The notes: generated by a model from the letters alone, not told the origin. 64,000 bases of DNA from Corynebacterium pilosum DSM 20521 = CIP 103422 (GCF_000373805.1 NZ_KB892438.1:261887-325886); one strand, 5' to 3'. Counted from the stretch's first letter, positions 8,250-16,644 are shown. Numbers and translations are program-made.

Positions 8250-8768
8250 TCAAAAATCGGCAGGAGGGAGAGTGAATCCGGCAGCCCTGCCAAAGGACAC
8301 AACCACTGAGAGCATCAGAAAACCCGCGTTCTGCAAGGCTTCCCACACAGGAACTAGAACCTATCCTCCCTCACCCAGCGCGCTATTGACCCCTGTCGTC
8401 GTAGATCGTGTTCCAGTGGGGTCGTTTTCGGGCAATCAGTTTCGAAGCTTTTACACGCCCAATGCTCGGTTCCTTCCACAGCAGCGTCTCAAGCCGCCAC
8501 AACGGTGATTCCGGGCCCGGTTGGAACGCATCTTTCAGCTGATCACCGAAGAAAGTCATAGCCAGCAGGTCGCCAACCTCATCGCGAAATGCTCCGGGGG
8601 TGCAGGAATGTTTACGCTTAAACATGAAACCGCGACAATGTCCTCAGCAATAAAGGCATTGGGCGAGGGATCTTGATCCCACCGGCCAAAGTACTCACCA
8701 GTGAACTGACCTTCCCGCGACAGTGCCAACCTCCGCCAGTAATACGCCCCGCAAATGGACGATGCCAC
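8250..8768 (-). pseudogene. DUF6308-like protein, frameshifted remnant
   Basis: Coding traces occur in more than one frame. The first part, from a GTG at 8768 preceded by AGGAGG, reads YWRRLALSREGQFTG...FIAEDIVAVSCLSVNIPA. At the five-C run near 8597-8605 one extra base is needed to reach a second frame reading FRDEVGDLLAMTFF...ASKLIARKRPH. Near 8393 another run of four G again breaks the frame before a Y-D-D-R-V-N-S-A-L-G-like stretch, and weak traces continue to about 8250. The conserved segments resemble actinobacterial DUF6308 proteins. With at least two frame breaks it is a decayed gene. The interval 8151-8249 holds nothing I recognise. Confidence 0.6.
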
Positions 8769-8797
8769 GCTGCGTCATGCCTCCTGAGCTGATCTCC

Positions 8798-9288
8798 TCA
8801 AACCATTGACCGCACACCATCAACCCACGGCCCTACATTCATCGCACCGATCGCCGGCGCCGGGTCCGCAAACTCAACAGTAGAGTTCCGCCCAGCGCGG
8901 CATTCAGCCTGCAGTCAGTTCAAGTTCCCCGCCACAGAATCCCTGTAGCCACGCACGTCAGCCGGTACCATCGCCGATGCCCAGTCCATCCCCCACTCGG
9001 TCACGTACGCGTGGGTCCCAGTCATGGGCACAGCGTGGTAGACGAAACCGTGGTCCGCCATTCGATTGTTCGTGCAGTCACTCGGCTGCCACTGGTGCTC
9101 GGCCAGTGTCTCACGCTAGTCCAAGCCATAGTATCGAGCGTTTGCGGAGACTTCATCATTGCCAACGCGGGCAGCTCCTCGCGGGTGAGCTGGTAACGAG
9201 AGTACGTGCCATCACTAAAGGCCTGCGCGGCTCGTGCGGGTACAGCGCCAATGACGGGAAGTGTCGCAGCAAGAGCAAAATTTTTCAT
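8798..9288 (-). pseudogene. Secreted protein remnant with a frameshift and an in-frame stop
   Basis: Starts at ATG 9288 with GAAGGA eight bases upstream and a signal peptide (MKNFALAATLPVIGAVPARAA). After about 57 codons the frame must shift near 9115 to continue as ETLAEHQWQPSDCTNN...YRDSVAGNLN. It then meets TGA at 8917-8915, beyond which the same frame goes on for about 37 codons (LQAECRAGRNSTVEF...GVRSMV) to a second stop at 8798-8800. Changing that TGA to TGG (Trp) would restore a continuous reading. Two independent lesions, one a base substitution, argue for real decay rather than sequencing error. I do not recognise the family. Confidence 0.55.
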
Positions 9289-9397
9289 GGCCAGTGTCCT
9301 TCGTGAGCGGAGCATCTATGCTCTGGTTCTCCCACCGCACATAGCGCTCCGTATCCCGATCGCTTTACGACGATACCCTCGCCCCAGAGCAGCTCAT

Positions 9398-9873
9398 TTA
9401 CTTGTCTGCAGGTACCTGCATAATCTCGATTCCGTTCCCGCTAACCTTGGCTCCCTCCCTAGTCTCGTTGTGCCCAACCCACAGGTACTCCTCGGTCCCC
9501 ATAAAGTAAAAGTCCGGAAAGTAAATCTGGTTTTCGTCCGCAAGCTTCTGTGCCTCTGGCGTGGTGTAATCCGCTGGGACCTCAACCATCCGAAATATTC
9601 CATCGCTCCCTACTCTGACCCCGACCGGCTTCCCGTCCTCTGAGAACGACGCGCAGAACAGCTCGTCTGCTGCCCCCCACGGGTCGTCACCTCACACTGG
9701 GCATCACCTGGCGCACCAATATCGTAAGTCCCGAACTGAGAGTCGCCCGATCTCTGAAACTCCTCCGGATCCAGCGACGGCAAAGCGCAACAGGTTTCTT
9801 CCGTCTGGCTGCACCCGCCGAGGCCCAAAGCTAACGCGAGAAGCCCAAGCATCCCCACGAACTTTCGTGCCAT
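9398..9873 (-). pseudogene. Small lipoprotein with a frameshift in a G run
   Basis: The frame begins around ATG 9873 (MARKFVGMLGLLALALGLGG-C), a lipoprotein signal with lipobox GLGGC, followed by a Cys-containing stretch (SQTEETCCALPSLDPEEF). At the six-G run near 9674-9679 the frame fails; one extra base gives a continuation reading ADELFCASFSEDGKPVGV and then VEVPADYTTPEAQKLADENQ to a stop at 9398. The protein would be about 158 residues. No family recognised. It may be dead, phase-variable or mis-sequenced at one base. Confidence 0.55.
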
Positions 9874-10509
9874 AACTTGGAGCATATCGCAGGTATCACT
9901 GTCTCGCGCAGCGTCTCCGCCACGGCCGACGTGTTTCGAAACCCCTAAACAGTCGGCAAAACACCGCTCACATAATGGCACTCATTTGAATTAGAGCGCC
10001 CCTGTCCTCTGAACTGCTGGCCCTATTTCATTTCTTTGTTCCCAAAGCAGTCCTGGGCCCCTCTTCAAATCTACAAGCCGATCGAGAAAACCGACATACT
10101 TTCCTCTACAATCATTAGCGAGATGGGGTTTCATTGTCGAGTCTCGAACCCCCTTCTCTTCATCAGTCTCCTCGACGGGTGAAAATTCCATTGGTCTGGT
10201 CGCCGATACTGACTGTCTGCGACCAGACCTCCTCTTTTCTTTTGCCGTACCCCGACCTCATGGCAGATTGCAGTCCCGTAGCACCTTCAGTGACAGCTGA
10301 CAGATCAGTCGCCACATAGTTGGCACTTGTGGTGTGGCACCACAAACCATGAGCAAGAAAGAGACCTCGCAGTTGCCTTCGCCATCCACTGCGAACTGCC
10401 CTCCACAAAGAAGCCGATGACGGCCTAGCAAACCGCCCCCGGGTTGCTCGCTTCTTACCGGCCCAACATCATTGAGAACACAACCCAAGTATGAAGAAGG
10501 CCCCACCAC

Positions 10510-10528
10510 CCTAGAACACTGTTCTAGG
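10510..10528. repeat. 19-bp perfect palindrome
   Basis: CCTAGAACA-C-TGTTCTAGG: nine bases pair with nine across a single central base. It has no run of T on either side, so it is not a convincing terminator. The core AGAAC-ACT-GTTCT has three central bases instead of the four of an actinobacterial SOS box, so LexA is unlikely. It could be a repressor site or an element end. Confidence 0.6.
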
Positions 10529-10541
10529 CCGGTGAGGCCGA

Positions 10542-10584
10542 CTGTCAACCATGTCGCGACGGATGCTGTCAAGTATGTCCCGAC
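10542..10584. repeat. Two tandem 19-bp direct repeats
   Basis: The 19-mers at 10542-10560 and 10566-10584 share 16 of 19 bases, including CTGTCAA, ATGTC and CGAC, and begin 24 bases apart. Paired binding repeats of the CTGTCAA/ATGTC type are seen at ends of some insertion sequences (IS481-like), which is the basis for suspecting a remnant here. They end 11 bases before the tRNA gene. Confidence 0.5.
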
Positions 10585-10595
10585 TGATCACATGG

Positions 10596-10669
10596 TGGGG
10601 CCAGCGGGGCTCGAACCCGCGACCAATGGATTATGAGTCCACTGCTCTAACCGACTGAGCTATAGCCCC
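10596..10669 (-). tRNA. tRNA with CAT anticodon, probably elongator Met
   Basis: 74 nt without encoded CCA. The acceptor stem GGGGCTA pairs with TGGCCCC. The D arm reads TAGCTCAG-TCGGTTAGAGC, the anticodon loop CTCATAA gives CAT, and the T arm is CGGGTTCGAGCCCCG; the discriminator is A. CAT can be elongator Met, or Ile with lysidine-modified C34; the G3:C70-rich acceptor and missing initiator features exclude fMet. I favour Met but cannot exclude tRNA-Ile(CAT). Confidence 0.92.
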
Positions 10670-10856
10670 ATCGCGTAAACGCGTCCACGTAATCATACCG
10701 GCCCTCCAATTCATTTTGAGAATCACCTTGACAGAGCCAAATCCAAGGACACACTTAAGCGCCGGAAAGCCCTTCTTACCTGGCGATTTGTAATTGCCCG
10801 AAGCTTAGGGCTAAAGTTACTAACCGTTGCACAGAGCAAGACAGCAACACAGCTAT

Positions 10857-10929
10857 TCCCCTATAGCTCAGTTGGCAGAGCGTTCGACTGTTAATCGAAA
10901 GGTCACTGGTTCGAGCCCAGTTGGGGGAG
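10857..10929 (+). tRNA. tRNA-Asn (GTT)
   Basis: 73 nt. The acceptor TCCCCTA pairs with TGGGGGA; discriminator G. D arm TAGCTCAGTTGGCAGAGC, anticodon arm TTCGA-CTGTTAA-TCGAA giving GTT, T arm CTGGTTCGAGCCCAG. It is divergent from the CAT tRNA at 10596-10669, and both promoters must lie in the 187 bases between them. A terminator hairpin follows at once. Confidence 0.95.
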
Positions 10930-10935
10930 CAAACA

Positions 10936-10967
10936 CCCGGAACAGAAATGTTCCGGGATTTCGTCTT
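10936..10967 (+). terminator. Terminator after tRNA-Asn
   Basis: An 8-bp perfect stem, CCCGGAAC and GTTCCGGG, with a six-base loop (10936-10957) is followed by a T-rich tail ATTTCGTCTTT. It lies six bases after the tRNA and 23 bases before the MFS gene. Confidence 0.8.
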
Positions 10968-10990
10968 TCCAATAACAAGGACTTCCCGCA

Positions 10991-12199
10991 ATGGCCAAGC
11001 CCACGGAACACGCGCAAAGTATTCCAACGCCCATCCTGCTCACCCTCGCCCTGTGCAGTGGCTTCTCCCCCTTTGCCATTGATACCTACATCGCCGGGCT
11101 TCCCGAAATCACCGAGGACCTCCAGACCACCGCATCACTCACCCAGGCGACACTGACAGGCTTCCTACTCGCACTGGGTCTCATGCAATTGGTCATTGGA
11201 CCATGGTCTGATCAACTCGGACGGCGCAAGCTGATGCTGATCGGACTCTTCGGCGCTGCAGCAGCCTCAGTAGTATGCGCTCTGGCTCCCAATATTTGGG
11301 TCCTGATCGCGGCGCGTGTACTCCAAGGAGCTTTCGGCGCAGCCGGTGTGGTTTTGGCGCGTGCAGCCGTGGGCGACCTAGGGCAAGGCATTGGTGTGGC
11401 CAAAGCCTTTGCAATGCTAATGTCCATTCAGTCCTTAGCACCACTGGCAGCACCCATCGTCGGTGGGTTGATGATCCCCTCACTCGGCTGGCGCAGTGTC
11501 TTCTGGTTCCTAGCAGTGTTGGCCGGCATCATGTTCGTCAGCGTGCTGGTTATCGTTCCAGAAACTCTTCCAAAGGAGGAACGCAGCACAGGTGGCGTGC
11601 GGGCCTCCCTACGCGATGTGGGCACCCTTTTGAAGAAGCCGGCCTATATGGCTCCGCTGACTGTGTTTGTGGCTACGTTCGCGGTGATGTTTGCCTACAT
11701 CGCAGCCTCGTCATTTGTGCTACAACGCATCGGAAGCTTGGGACAAGTGGGTTATTCCGTGGTGTTCACCGTCAACGCTTTAGGGTTTTTCGCCATGAAT
11801 ATGCTCAGCCGCGTGCTGGTTCCTAAAGTGGGGCCTACGCGACTGGTATGTGGTGGCGTGATCCTTACCGTGGTGTCAGTGGTGTGGCTGGCACTGGGAG
11901 TCTTCGCGTTTTCCACCGCGTCCTGGGCCATGATTCCAGGCTTCTTTGGGGTGGTGGCGGCCGCAGGCATCATCTTGCCTAACGCCTCGGCACTGTGCGT
12001 CGAAGCCTCCGCAGACCGTCGTGGCGCTGGTTCAGCGCTGATGGGCGCGGTGCAGTTCAGCTTCGCCGCGGTGATCGCCCCACTTACGGGGATTGGCGAT
12101 GGCACCACAGCTGTGCCGATGCTCCTCGTGATGGTACTTGGGGCGGTGGCACAAGCATGGTTTCTGCGGACACTGCTGCGCCAACATAGCCAACTTTAG
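10991..12199 (+). CDS. MFS drug transporter, Bcr/CflA type
   Basis: 402 residues with about 12 hydrophobic segments. The N-terminal half shows the MFS signature between helices 2 and 3 (GPWSDQLGRRKLMLIG), and helix 1 carries the acidic pattern SPFAIDTYIAGLPEI typical of the Bcr/CflA proton-driven multidrug exporters, whose usual length is about 400. The helix 4/5 region RVLQGAFGAAGVVLARA matches the antiporter motif. It is probably an inner-membrane drug or sulfonamide exporter; the substrate is not predictable. The start ATG at 10991 lies close to AAGGACTT. No regulator gene adjoins it; upstream are a terminator and tRNA-Asn, so it has its own promoter or reads through from the tRNA. Confidence 0.88.
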   Translation: MAKPTEHAQSIPTPILLTLALCSGFSPFAIDTYIAGLPEITEDLQTTASLTQATLTGFLLALGLMQLVIGPWSDQLGRRKLMLIGLFGAAAASVVCALAPNIWVLIAARVLQGAFGAAGVVLARAAVGDLGQGIGVAKAFAMLMSIQSLAPLAAPIVGGLMIPSLGWRSVFWFLAVLAGIMFVSVLVIVPETLPKEERSTGGVRASLRDVGTLLKKPAYMAPLTVFVATFAVMFAYIAASSFVLQRIGSLGQVGYSVVFTVNALGFFAMNMLSRVLVPKVGPTRLVCGGVILTVVSVVWLALGVFAFSTASWAMIPGFFGVVAAAGIILPNASALCVEASADRRGAGSALMGAVQFSFAAVIAPLTGIGDGTTAVPMLLVMVLGAVAQAWFLRTLLRQHSQL

Positions 12200-12291
12200 A
12201 CTTCTGGAAAGATTCTACAATCGACACGAAGCGGTCGTATTTTGCGAGTTCGCACCTTACGCAGCAATAATCCCGAGCTAAGGCTATACAG

Positions 12292-13155
12292 CTAGATAAA
12301 CGCAGCAATCACGCCCACACACGCCACCAGCAGCAATGGGACTTCGGCCATCCCCACATCGCGCGCAGTCCACTTCCGGCCAGAAGCAGCAGAACGCGGC
12401 AGCCACCAGGCGCGAAACAGCGCGATCACCATCGTCGCAACAGTAAAGAAAGTGGCCACCGCACCCGGTGTGCCCCACACCACCACAAGCACCACGAGGG
12501 CCAGCGCCACCGCATGATAGATCACCGAGACCCAGTACACGGTGATATTGCCGCGTTCGCGGATCATGGTTTTCACCATGGGAATCGTGCCCGAAAAATA
12601 CAGCGCCAAGAAGATGGCCGCACCCCAGGCAGCAGGAACCACGTTGCCGATGGTGGTGTCCTGGCCACTCATGGCCAACACCGGCACAAGAAGAGCGGAG
12701 GCAATCGTCGTCGATACGCCCGAGACCATCGAGCGCGCCCTCCCCCTCAAGGTCTCCCACACGGCGATAGCTACCAGGGGGCCGAAGAACGCGGCCCACC
12801 ACACCAACTGCGGCTGGGCAACCAGCGCCACGACGATCCCGACAAGAGAAACCGCACCGTGGACGAACACGGGCGGCGCATACTGCTTCTTCCGCTCAGG
12901 CGTTCGCGCCTTCGCCACAAGCCCGAAGGCAAAGAAGGCGAAGTAGCCGAAGAACCACGCCACCAGGATCGCGGGCACAGCGACGAAAGGATGCCAGGAA
13001 AGATCGTCGTCACGCACCATGGCGATGATCGCAGCGACAGTACCCAGCACGGCCGGCGCAATCAGCATCGCCCACGCCCCATGCTGGTTGGGCACCCACG
13101 GGCTGATGCCACGCTTCCGTTTCTTCGGCTTGGCACTGCTTAAGGCGACGCTCAC
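12292..13155 (-). CDS. YwiC-like membrane protein
   Basis: 287 residues from GTG 13155, which follows AGAGGAG by eight bases. After a basic cytoplasmic start (KPKKRKRG) comes the family hallmark WVPNQHGAWAMLIAP, then about eight hydrophobic segments. A cytoplasmic loop around residue 100 is basic (KARTPERKKQY). This is the YwiC-like family, common in Corynebacterium and Bacillus and functionally uncharacterised, although the QHGAW motif recalls UbiA-like prenyltransferase neighbours. It is transcribed alone and convergent with the MFS gene (end 12199). Confidence 0.82.
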   Translation of the reverse strand: MSVALSSAKPKKRKRGISPWVPNQHGAWAMLIAPAVLGTVAAIIAMVRDDDLSWHPFVAVPAILVAWFFGYFAFFAFGLVAKARTPERKKQYAPPVFVHGAVSLVGIVVALVAQPQLVWWAAFFGPLVAIAVWETLRGRARSMVSGVSTTIASALLVPVLAMSGQDTTIGNVVPAAWGAAIFLALYFSGTIPMVKTMIRERGNITVYWVSVIYHAVALALVVLVVVWGTPGAVATFFTVATMVIALFRAWWLPRSAASGRKWTARDVGMAEVPLLLVACVGVIAAFI

Positions 13156-13259
13156 GCAGACAACTCCTCTAATTATCAAACTTTTGGCGGATACCGCCTA
13201 CTCTAACACCGCGACAGGGCCGACAGCGAGGTAGAGGGCAACGTCTGTATCATGGCAGC

Positions 13260-13505
13260 ATGATTCAATTCGTCGTCGGAGCAGCTGCCGGGTATGTGCT
13301 CGGCACGAAAGCAGGCCGCAAACGCTACCACCAGATCAAGGACGCCACCGCCAAGGCCGTCAACTCGCCAGTGACCAAGCAGGTGGTGCGCTCCACCCGC
13401 AAGGCCCTGGCCGACCGCCTGGACCCCAACCCGCGCATGAAAGAGGTCAAGAACCTGCGCAAGGATACGGGTGGCGATCAGATCCTCGAACCCGACGAGG
13501 ACTAG
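13260..13505 (+). CDS. Small YtxH-like protein
   Basis: 81 residues. It starts with a hydrophobic, glycine-containing segment (MIQFVVGAAAGYVLGTKAGRKRY), the typical start of YtxH-like small envelope proteins, followed by a basic, helical tail and an acidic end. It lies between two minus-strand genes and ends exactly at the stop of ppx (convergent, no gap). Function unknown. Confidence 0.72.
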   Translation: MIQFVVGAAAGYVLGTKAGRKRYHQIKDATAKAVNSPVTKQVVRSTRKALADRLDPNPRMKEVKNLRKDTGGDQILEPDED

Positions 13506-14453
13506 CTACTCCGCTAGTTGGGCCACGATCCCATCGAGGATGTCCTTCTCGCTGATCACAAAGCGATCGACGCCAGTGAGCTTCTCGATGCGCCCCATGA
13601 TCTCCTCCACGATCACGCTGCCCGAACCAATCACATCCGCCCTCCCCGGATGAATCACCGGGTGCGCCGCGCGCGCATCCGACGGCGCCTCCACCAGCTG
13701 ACGCGTAATCAACCGCAGCGCACCAAAATTGAGCTGGCTCATATGGATCTCGCGCGGATCATACTCCTCCAGCCCCTGGGCCAGCGCAGAAATCGTCGTA
13801 AAGGTCCCCGCGCACCCCACAAACGTCCGCGCCTTCGAAAACGGCACCAACACCGTCGTCTCATCCAGACGCTCATTGATGTAATCCCGCGCGATGTCCT
13901 GCTCGCTCGGCGTCGGCGGATCCGACAACATCATCCGCTCCGTCAACCGCACACAGCCCATCTGCGTCGAGTGCGCGCCCAGGATCTCGCCGTCGTGCGT
14001 GCCGACGATAAACTCTGTGGAACCGCCACCAAGATCGATCACGCAATATGGCCCCTGCGTATCCGGAATGTCATAGGTGGCGCCCCGGAAAGACAGGGCT
14101 GCCTCCTCTTCCCCACTGATCACCTCTGCCTGGGCGCCCGGCTGGATGCGACCCAGAAGTTCGGCGGTCATGTTGAAGAACTCGTCCCTGTTGGAGGCAT
14201 CGCGGGTAGCGCTGGTGGCGACCATCCGCACCGTATGCACGTTCTCAAACTCCATCAGGTTGACGTAGCGCTCTAGGGCCTCGCGGGTGCGTTTGCGCGC
14301 CTGCGGGTTGAACTCCCCTGTGGCGTCCACGCCCTGACCTAGGCGAACGATCTCCATCTCACGCGCGATCTCTTTGTGCTCGGAGGTAGAGACGTCGCTG
14401 ATCAGTAGGCGGATGGAGTTGGTGCCGCAGTCGACGGCCGCAACACGGGTCAC
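13506..14453 (-). CDS. ppx: Exopolyphosphatase / pppGpp phosphohydrolase
   Basis: 315 residues of the Ppx/GppA family (ASKHA fold): AAVDCGTNSIRLLI is the phosphate-1 motif, CVIDLGGGSTEFIVG the phosphate-2 motif, and GCAGTFTTISAL and GSGSVIVEEIM complete the nucleotide-binding site. The enzyme releases phosphate from polyphosphate; actinobacteria often have two copies. The GTG start at 14453 overlaps the TGA of the DUF501 gene (GTGA), showing translational coupling; longer readings upstream only overlap that gene. It is the third gene of the divIC/ftsB - DUF501 - ppx unit transcribed leftward from 15657. Confidence 0.92.
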   Translation of the reverse strand: MTRVAAVDCGTNSIRLLISDVSTSEHKEIAREMEIVRLGQGVDATGEFNPQARKRTREALERYVNLMEFENVHTVRMVATSATRDASNRDEFFNMTAELLGRIQPGAQAEVISGEEEAALSFRGATYDIPDTQGPYCVIDLGGGSTEFIVGTHDGEILGAHSTQMGCVRLTERMMLSDPPTPSEQDIARDYINERLDETTVLVPFSKARTFVGCAGTFTTISALAQGLEEYDPREIHMSQLNFGALRLITRQLVEAPSDARAAHPVIHPGRADVIGSGSVIVEEIMGRIEKLTGVDRFVISEKDILDGIVAQLAE

Positions 14454-15019
14454 AGCAGCTCCTCCCCCGTCGTCTCCTTCGTGTGCGCGTTGACGGCGTC
14501 CACGATTCCGAGGTCCTGCGCGGTGGGCCAGTCCTGCGGGATCGCGGTACCGCGCAGGGCTGGGGTGTGGTCGGCGGCCAGCGCTACCGCTTCGGTGCCG
14601 AGACGGAAGTGCTCTGGACCTTCGGCCAGCGCGTAGGCGATAAGAACGTGCAGACACTTCACACGATCCGGCATCCCGCCGCCCGAGAAGTCAGTCCCCA
14701 AATCCTCCAGCTTGTTCCGCTCTGCCAAGTAGTGCTGGTGGGCGGCCAGGTAATCGTCGGCAAGCGACTGATCCGTCGAAAGACGTGCTTCCATCCACTT
14801 CATCACCTGCGCCACCTCTAGGCGCGACGCCTCGGCGGTCAGGCGCGGATCCGTGAGGTAATACAGCGTGGGGAAAGGGGTGCCGTCCGGCAACTTCGGG
14901 GCCGTCTTCACCACGGCGGGCTGACCATCGGGGGTGCGATAAGAAATCTCCACCACCCCGCGGGCCGGGCGACCCAACTGCTCTTTGATTATGTCAAGAT
15001 CTGCTTGCGCGACATTCAT
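14450..15019 (-). CDS. DUF501 domain protein
   Basis: 189 residues matching the DUF501 family, which in actinobacteria is almost always found between the FtsB/DivIC-like gene and ppx, as here. Recognisable stretches are QLGRPARGVVEISYR near the start, FPTLYYLTDPRLTAEASRLE, and CLHVLIAYALAEGP. No catalytic motif is established for the family. It overlaps ppx by four bases and follows the divIC/ftsB gene by 29 bases. Confidence 0.88.
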   Translation of the reverse strand: MNVAQADLDIIKEQLGRPARGVVEISYRTPDGQPAVVKTAPKLPDGTPFPTLYYLTDPRLTAEASRLEVAQVMKWMEARLSTDQSLADDYLAAHQHYLAERNKLEDLGTDFSGGGMPDRVKCLHVLIAYALAEGPEHFRLGTEAVALAADHTPALRGTAIPQDWPTAQDLGIVDAVNAHTKETTGEELL

Positions 15020-15048
15020 GCACGCTATTGTTCCACAGCGCTTGGTTC

Positions 15049-15657
15049 TTAGGGCTCTTGAGGTTCCTCAGCTGGTGCCCGCGGGATCTCCCCCTGAGGT
15101 GCGGCAGGGGCCTCGTCGATAAGCGACTCCGGATCCGCCAACGAATCCCACGCAACCTCAGCCCACGAACGCGGGGGCGGGGCGGCCGTATCGCGATCCG
15201 TAGTGACCGCCTGATCCTCATCCATGCGCGGATCGATGATGCGCCACGCGGTCTCCCCCGGCTCAATCATGCCCAAGCGGCGACGGGCCTCCTGCTTAAT
15301 GTAGTCCTCATCGCTGTACTTATTGATGCCCTCGATCAGCTCATTGCGCTGCTGCTCCTTCGCCGCGATCGACTCATTGAGCCGCGCGATCTCGCTGCGG
15401 CCTTCGTAGTACGTGCGCATAGGCACCGCGATGGCGATCAGCACAACGAGCACCACCGCGATGATCACCGCGATGCCGATGTAATCGCCCTTCAGGGAAA
15501 AGGCGCGGGCCTGCTTCTTGCGCTGCTCCCTGTCCTCGCGCTGGGCGGCCTTGCGTGCATCACGGCTGGCGACCGGCACCTGGGTAGGCGTGCGGCCCAG
15601 ACGGCGGCTGCGCGGGTTGCGCTCAGTGCGCGGGTTGCGTGATGCTGATGTGGACAT
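15049..15657 (-). CDS. Septum formation initiator protein, FtsB/DivIC type
   Basis: 202 residues. A basic cytoplasmic region of about 55 residues precedes one membrane helix (YIGIAVIIAVVLVVLIAIAV), followed by a short extracellular coiled coil (ARLNESIAAKEQQRNELIEGIN) and the conserved family segment DEDYIKQEARRRLGMIEPGE. In the divisome this protein pairs with FtsL/FtsQ. The C-terminal tail of about 60 residues is Pro/Glu-rich and poorly conserved. First gene of the unit leading to DUF501 and ppx; its eno neighbourhood is standard for corynebacteria. Confidence 0.9.
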   Translation of the reverse strand: MSTSASRNPRTERNPRSRRLGRTPTQVPVASRDARKAAQREDREQRKKQARAFSLKGDYIGIAVIIAVVLVVLIAIAVPMRTYYEGRSEIARLNESIAAKEQQRNELIEGINKYSDEDYIKQEARRRLGMIEPGETAWRIIDPRMDEDQAVTTDRDTAAPPPRSWAEVAWDSLADPESLIDEAPAAPQGEIPRAPAEEPQEP

Positions 15658-15727
15658 AGTGACAGTTTAGTTTACGCGGTTGGTAGGTGCGGGGGCGGTT
15701 CGGCGCGCTGGGACCTCTTTCTTGCCA

Positions 15728-15817
15728 AACTGTTGGAGCTGAACTGTTGGATTAGGGACCAAAACTGCGGATCCGCACCAAAAATCCCCCTGATCCAACA
15801 GTTGAGCTTCAGCAGTT
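15728..15817. repeat. 90-bp element with 25-bp imperfect inverted repeats
   Basis: The ends 15728-15752 and 15793-15817 pair at 22 of 25 positions, including a perfect 11-base block (15742-15752 with 15793-15803). The centre contains the 10-bp palindrome GCGGATCCGC (15767-15776). The left arm also holds AACTGTTGGA twice. It lies in the 260-bp gap between the divIC/ftsB start and the secreted protein, upstream of both divergent genes. It could be a small non-autonomous mobile element or a structured regulatory region. Confidence 0.7.
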
Positions 15818-15918
15818 CAGAACCTGACAGGCGGACGCTTGTCGGGTCAACTTATGCGTGTCTTATCCTTTCTTTGGTACCGTGGGGCCACCCGAGCCTT
15901 ACACGAAAGGAATTCAGT

Positions 15919-16512
15919 ATGAACCGCAAGCTTATTTCCGGAATCGCAGCAAGCGCACTGGCCCTGGGCATTTTGGGCGTTCCGGCCGCCTACGCTTATG
16001 AACCCGGCAACGAGCCAGTGACCGAAGAAGAAATCGCACAGGGACTGGAGGAGATCTCTTTTGAGTCCTCCGACGGCACCTACGTCCTGCCAGGTCAGAC
16101 CATCGAACTGACAGCTGACGCGGTTGGCGAAGGCATTCAGATCCGCAACGCCTACATCGAGACCGCACCCGGCGAGACCAGCGTAAAGTGGAATGTGAAG
16201 CGTTCCGTCAATGACGAGGGCCTCCCAGTACTCTCGATCACCGCACCGGCGGCACCTGAAGAGCAGTCTGGCGCTATCCAGGAGTACGGCGAGTACAAGG
16301 TGCACGTGCGCACCTCGAACTGGAACAGCTACTACTTCACTATCAACTTCGCACCTGAGCTGCCAGAGGTCGAAGAACCAGCCGAGGAGCCAGGCGTTGA
16401 ACCTGGTGTTAACCTGTCCTCCGGATCTTCTACCCTACTGCCTACCCTGAGCAGCAAGCTTGAAGGCCTGCTCCCCTCCTTGGGCTCATCTTCCATCACG
16501 CTTGACCAGTAA
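15919..16512 (+). CDS. Secreted hypothetical protein
   Basis: 197 residues from ATG 15919, preceded by GAAAGG with eight bases between. It has a clear Sec signal peptide (MNRKLISGIAASALALGIL, cleavage after AYA around residue 27). The mature part starts acidic (EPGNEPVTEEEIAQGLEE), has a beta-rich middle (VLPGQTIELTADAVGEG, TSVKWNVKRS) and a Pro/Glu linker before a Ser/Leu-rich tail (LSSGSSTLLPTLSSKLEG). There is no membrane anchor or LPXTG. Family not recognised. It is flanked by two inverted-repeat elements and followed by a terminator. Confidence 0.78.
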   Translation: MNRKLISGIAASALALGILGVPAAYAYEPGNEPVTEEEIAQGLEEISFESSDGTYVLPGQTIELTADAVGEGIQIRNAYIETAPGETSVKWNVKRSVNDEGLPVLSITAPAAPEEQSGAIQEYGEYKVHVRTSNWNSYYFTINFAPELPEVEEPAEEPGVEPGVNLSSGSSTLLPTLSSKLEGLLPSLGSSSITLDQ

Positions 16513-16530
16513 ACGGTTAAGCGGCTAAGC

Positions 16531-16576
16531 AAAACCGTCGCTCTTCGGCCTTATTGGTCTGGGGCGGCGGTTTTTT
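16531..16576 (+). terminator. Terminator after the secreted protein gene
   Basis: AAAACCG(T)CGC pairs with GCGGCGGTTTT across a GC-containing loop and ends in six T (16571-16576). It begins 18 bases after the stop codon. Confidence 0.75.
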
Positions 16577-16644
16577 CGTGCTCGGACGTCGGGCGAGGCT
16601 GCAGCCGGTCAGCTGCTTGTAGCGGGTGAACGCTCTCCAGTGTG

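Larger units (their letters stand above)
9874..10595. other. Gene-poor strip before the tRNA; possible mobile-element remnant
   Basis: No open frame here looks like a protein I recognise; several overlapping frames between 9991 and 10572 have unnatural composition and no matching start signals. The right end holds a 19-bp palindrome and two tandem 19-bp repeats, described separately. Base composition is lower in GC than the core. Position next to a tRNA and the repeats suggest the edge of an old insertion, but no transposase or integrase survives. Confidence 0.4.

Noticed and set aside
10510..10528. LexA (SOS) box
   Set aside because: The half sites GAAC and GTTC are separated by three bases instead of four, and no damage-response gene is near.
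10163..10572. Overlapping short frames as a transposase
   Set aside because: No integrase or transposase motif is present in any frame, and no start signals; described as a gene-poor strip instead.
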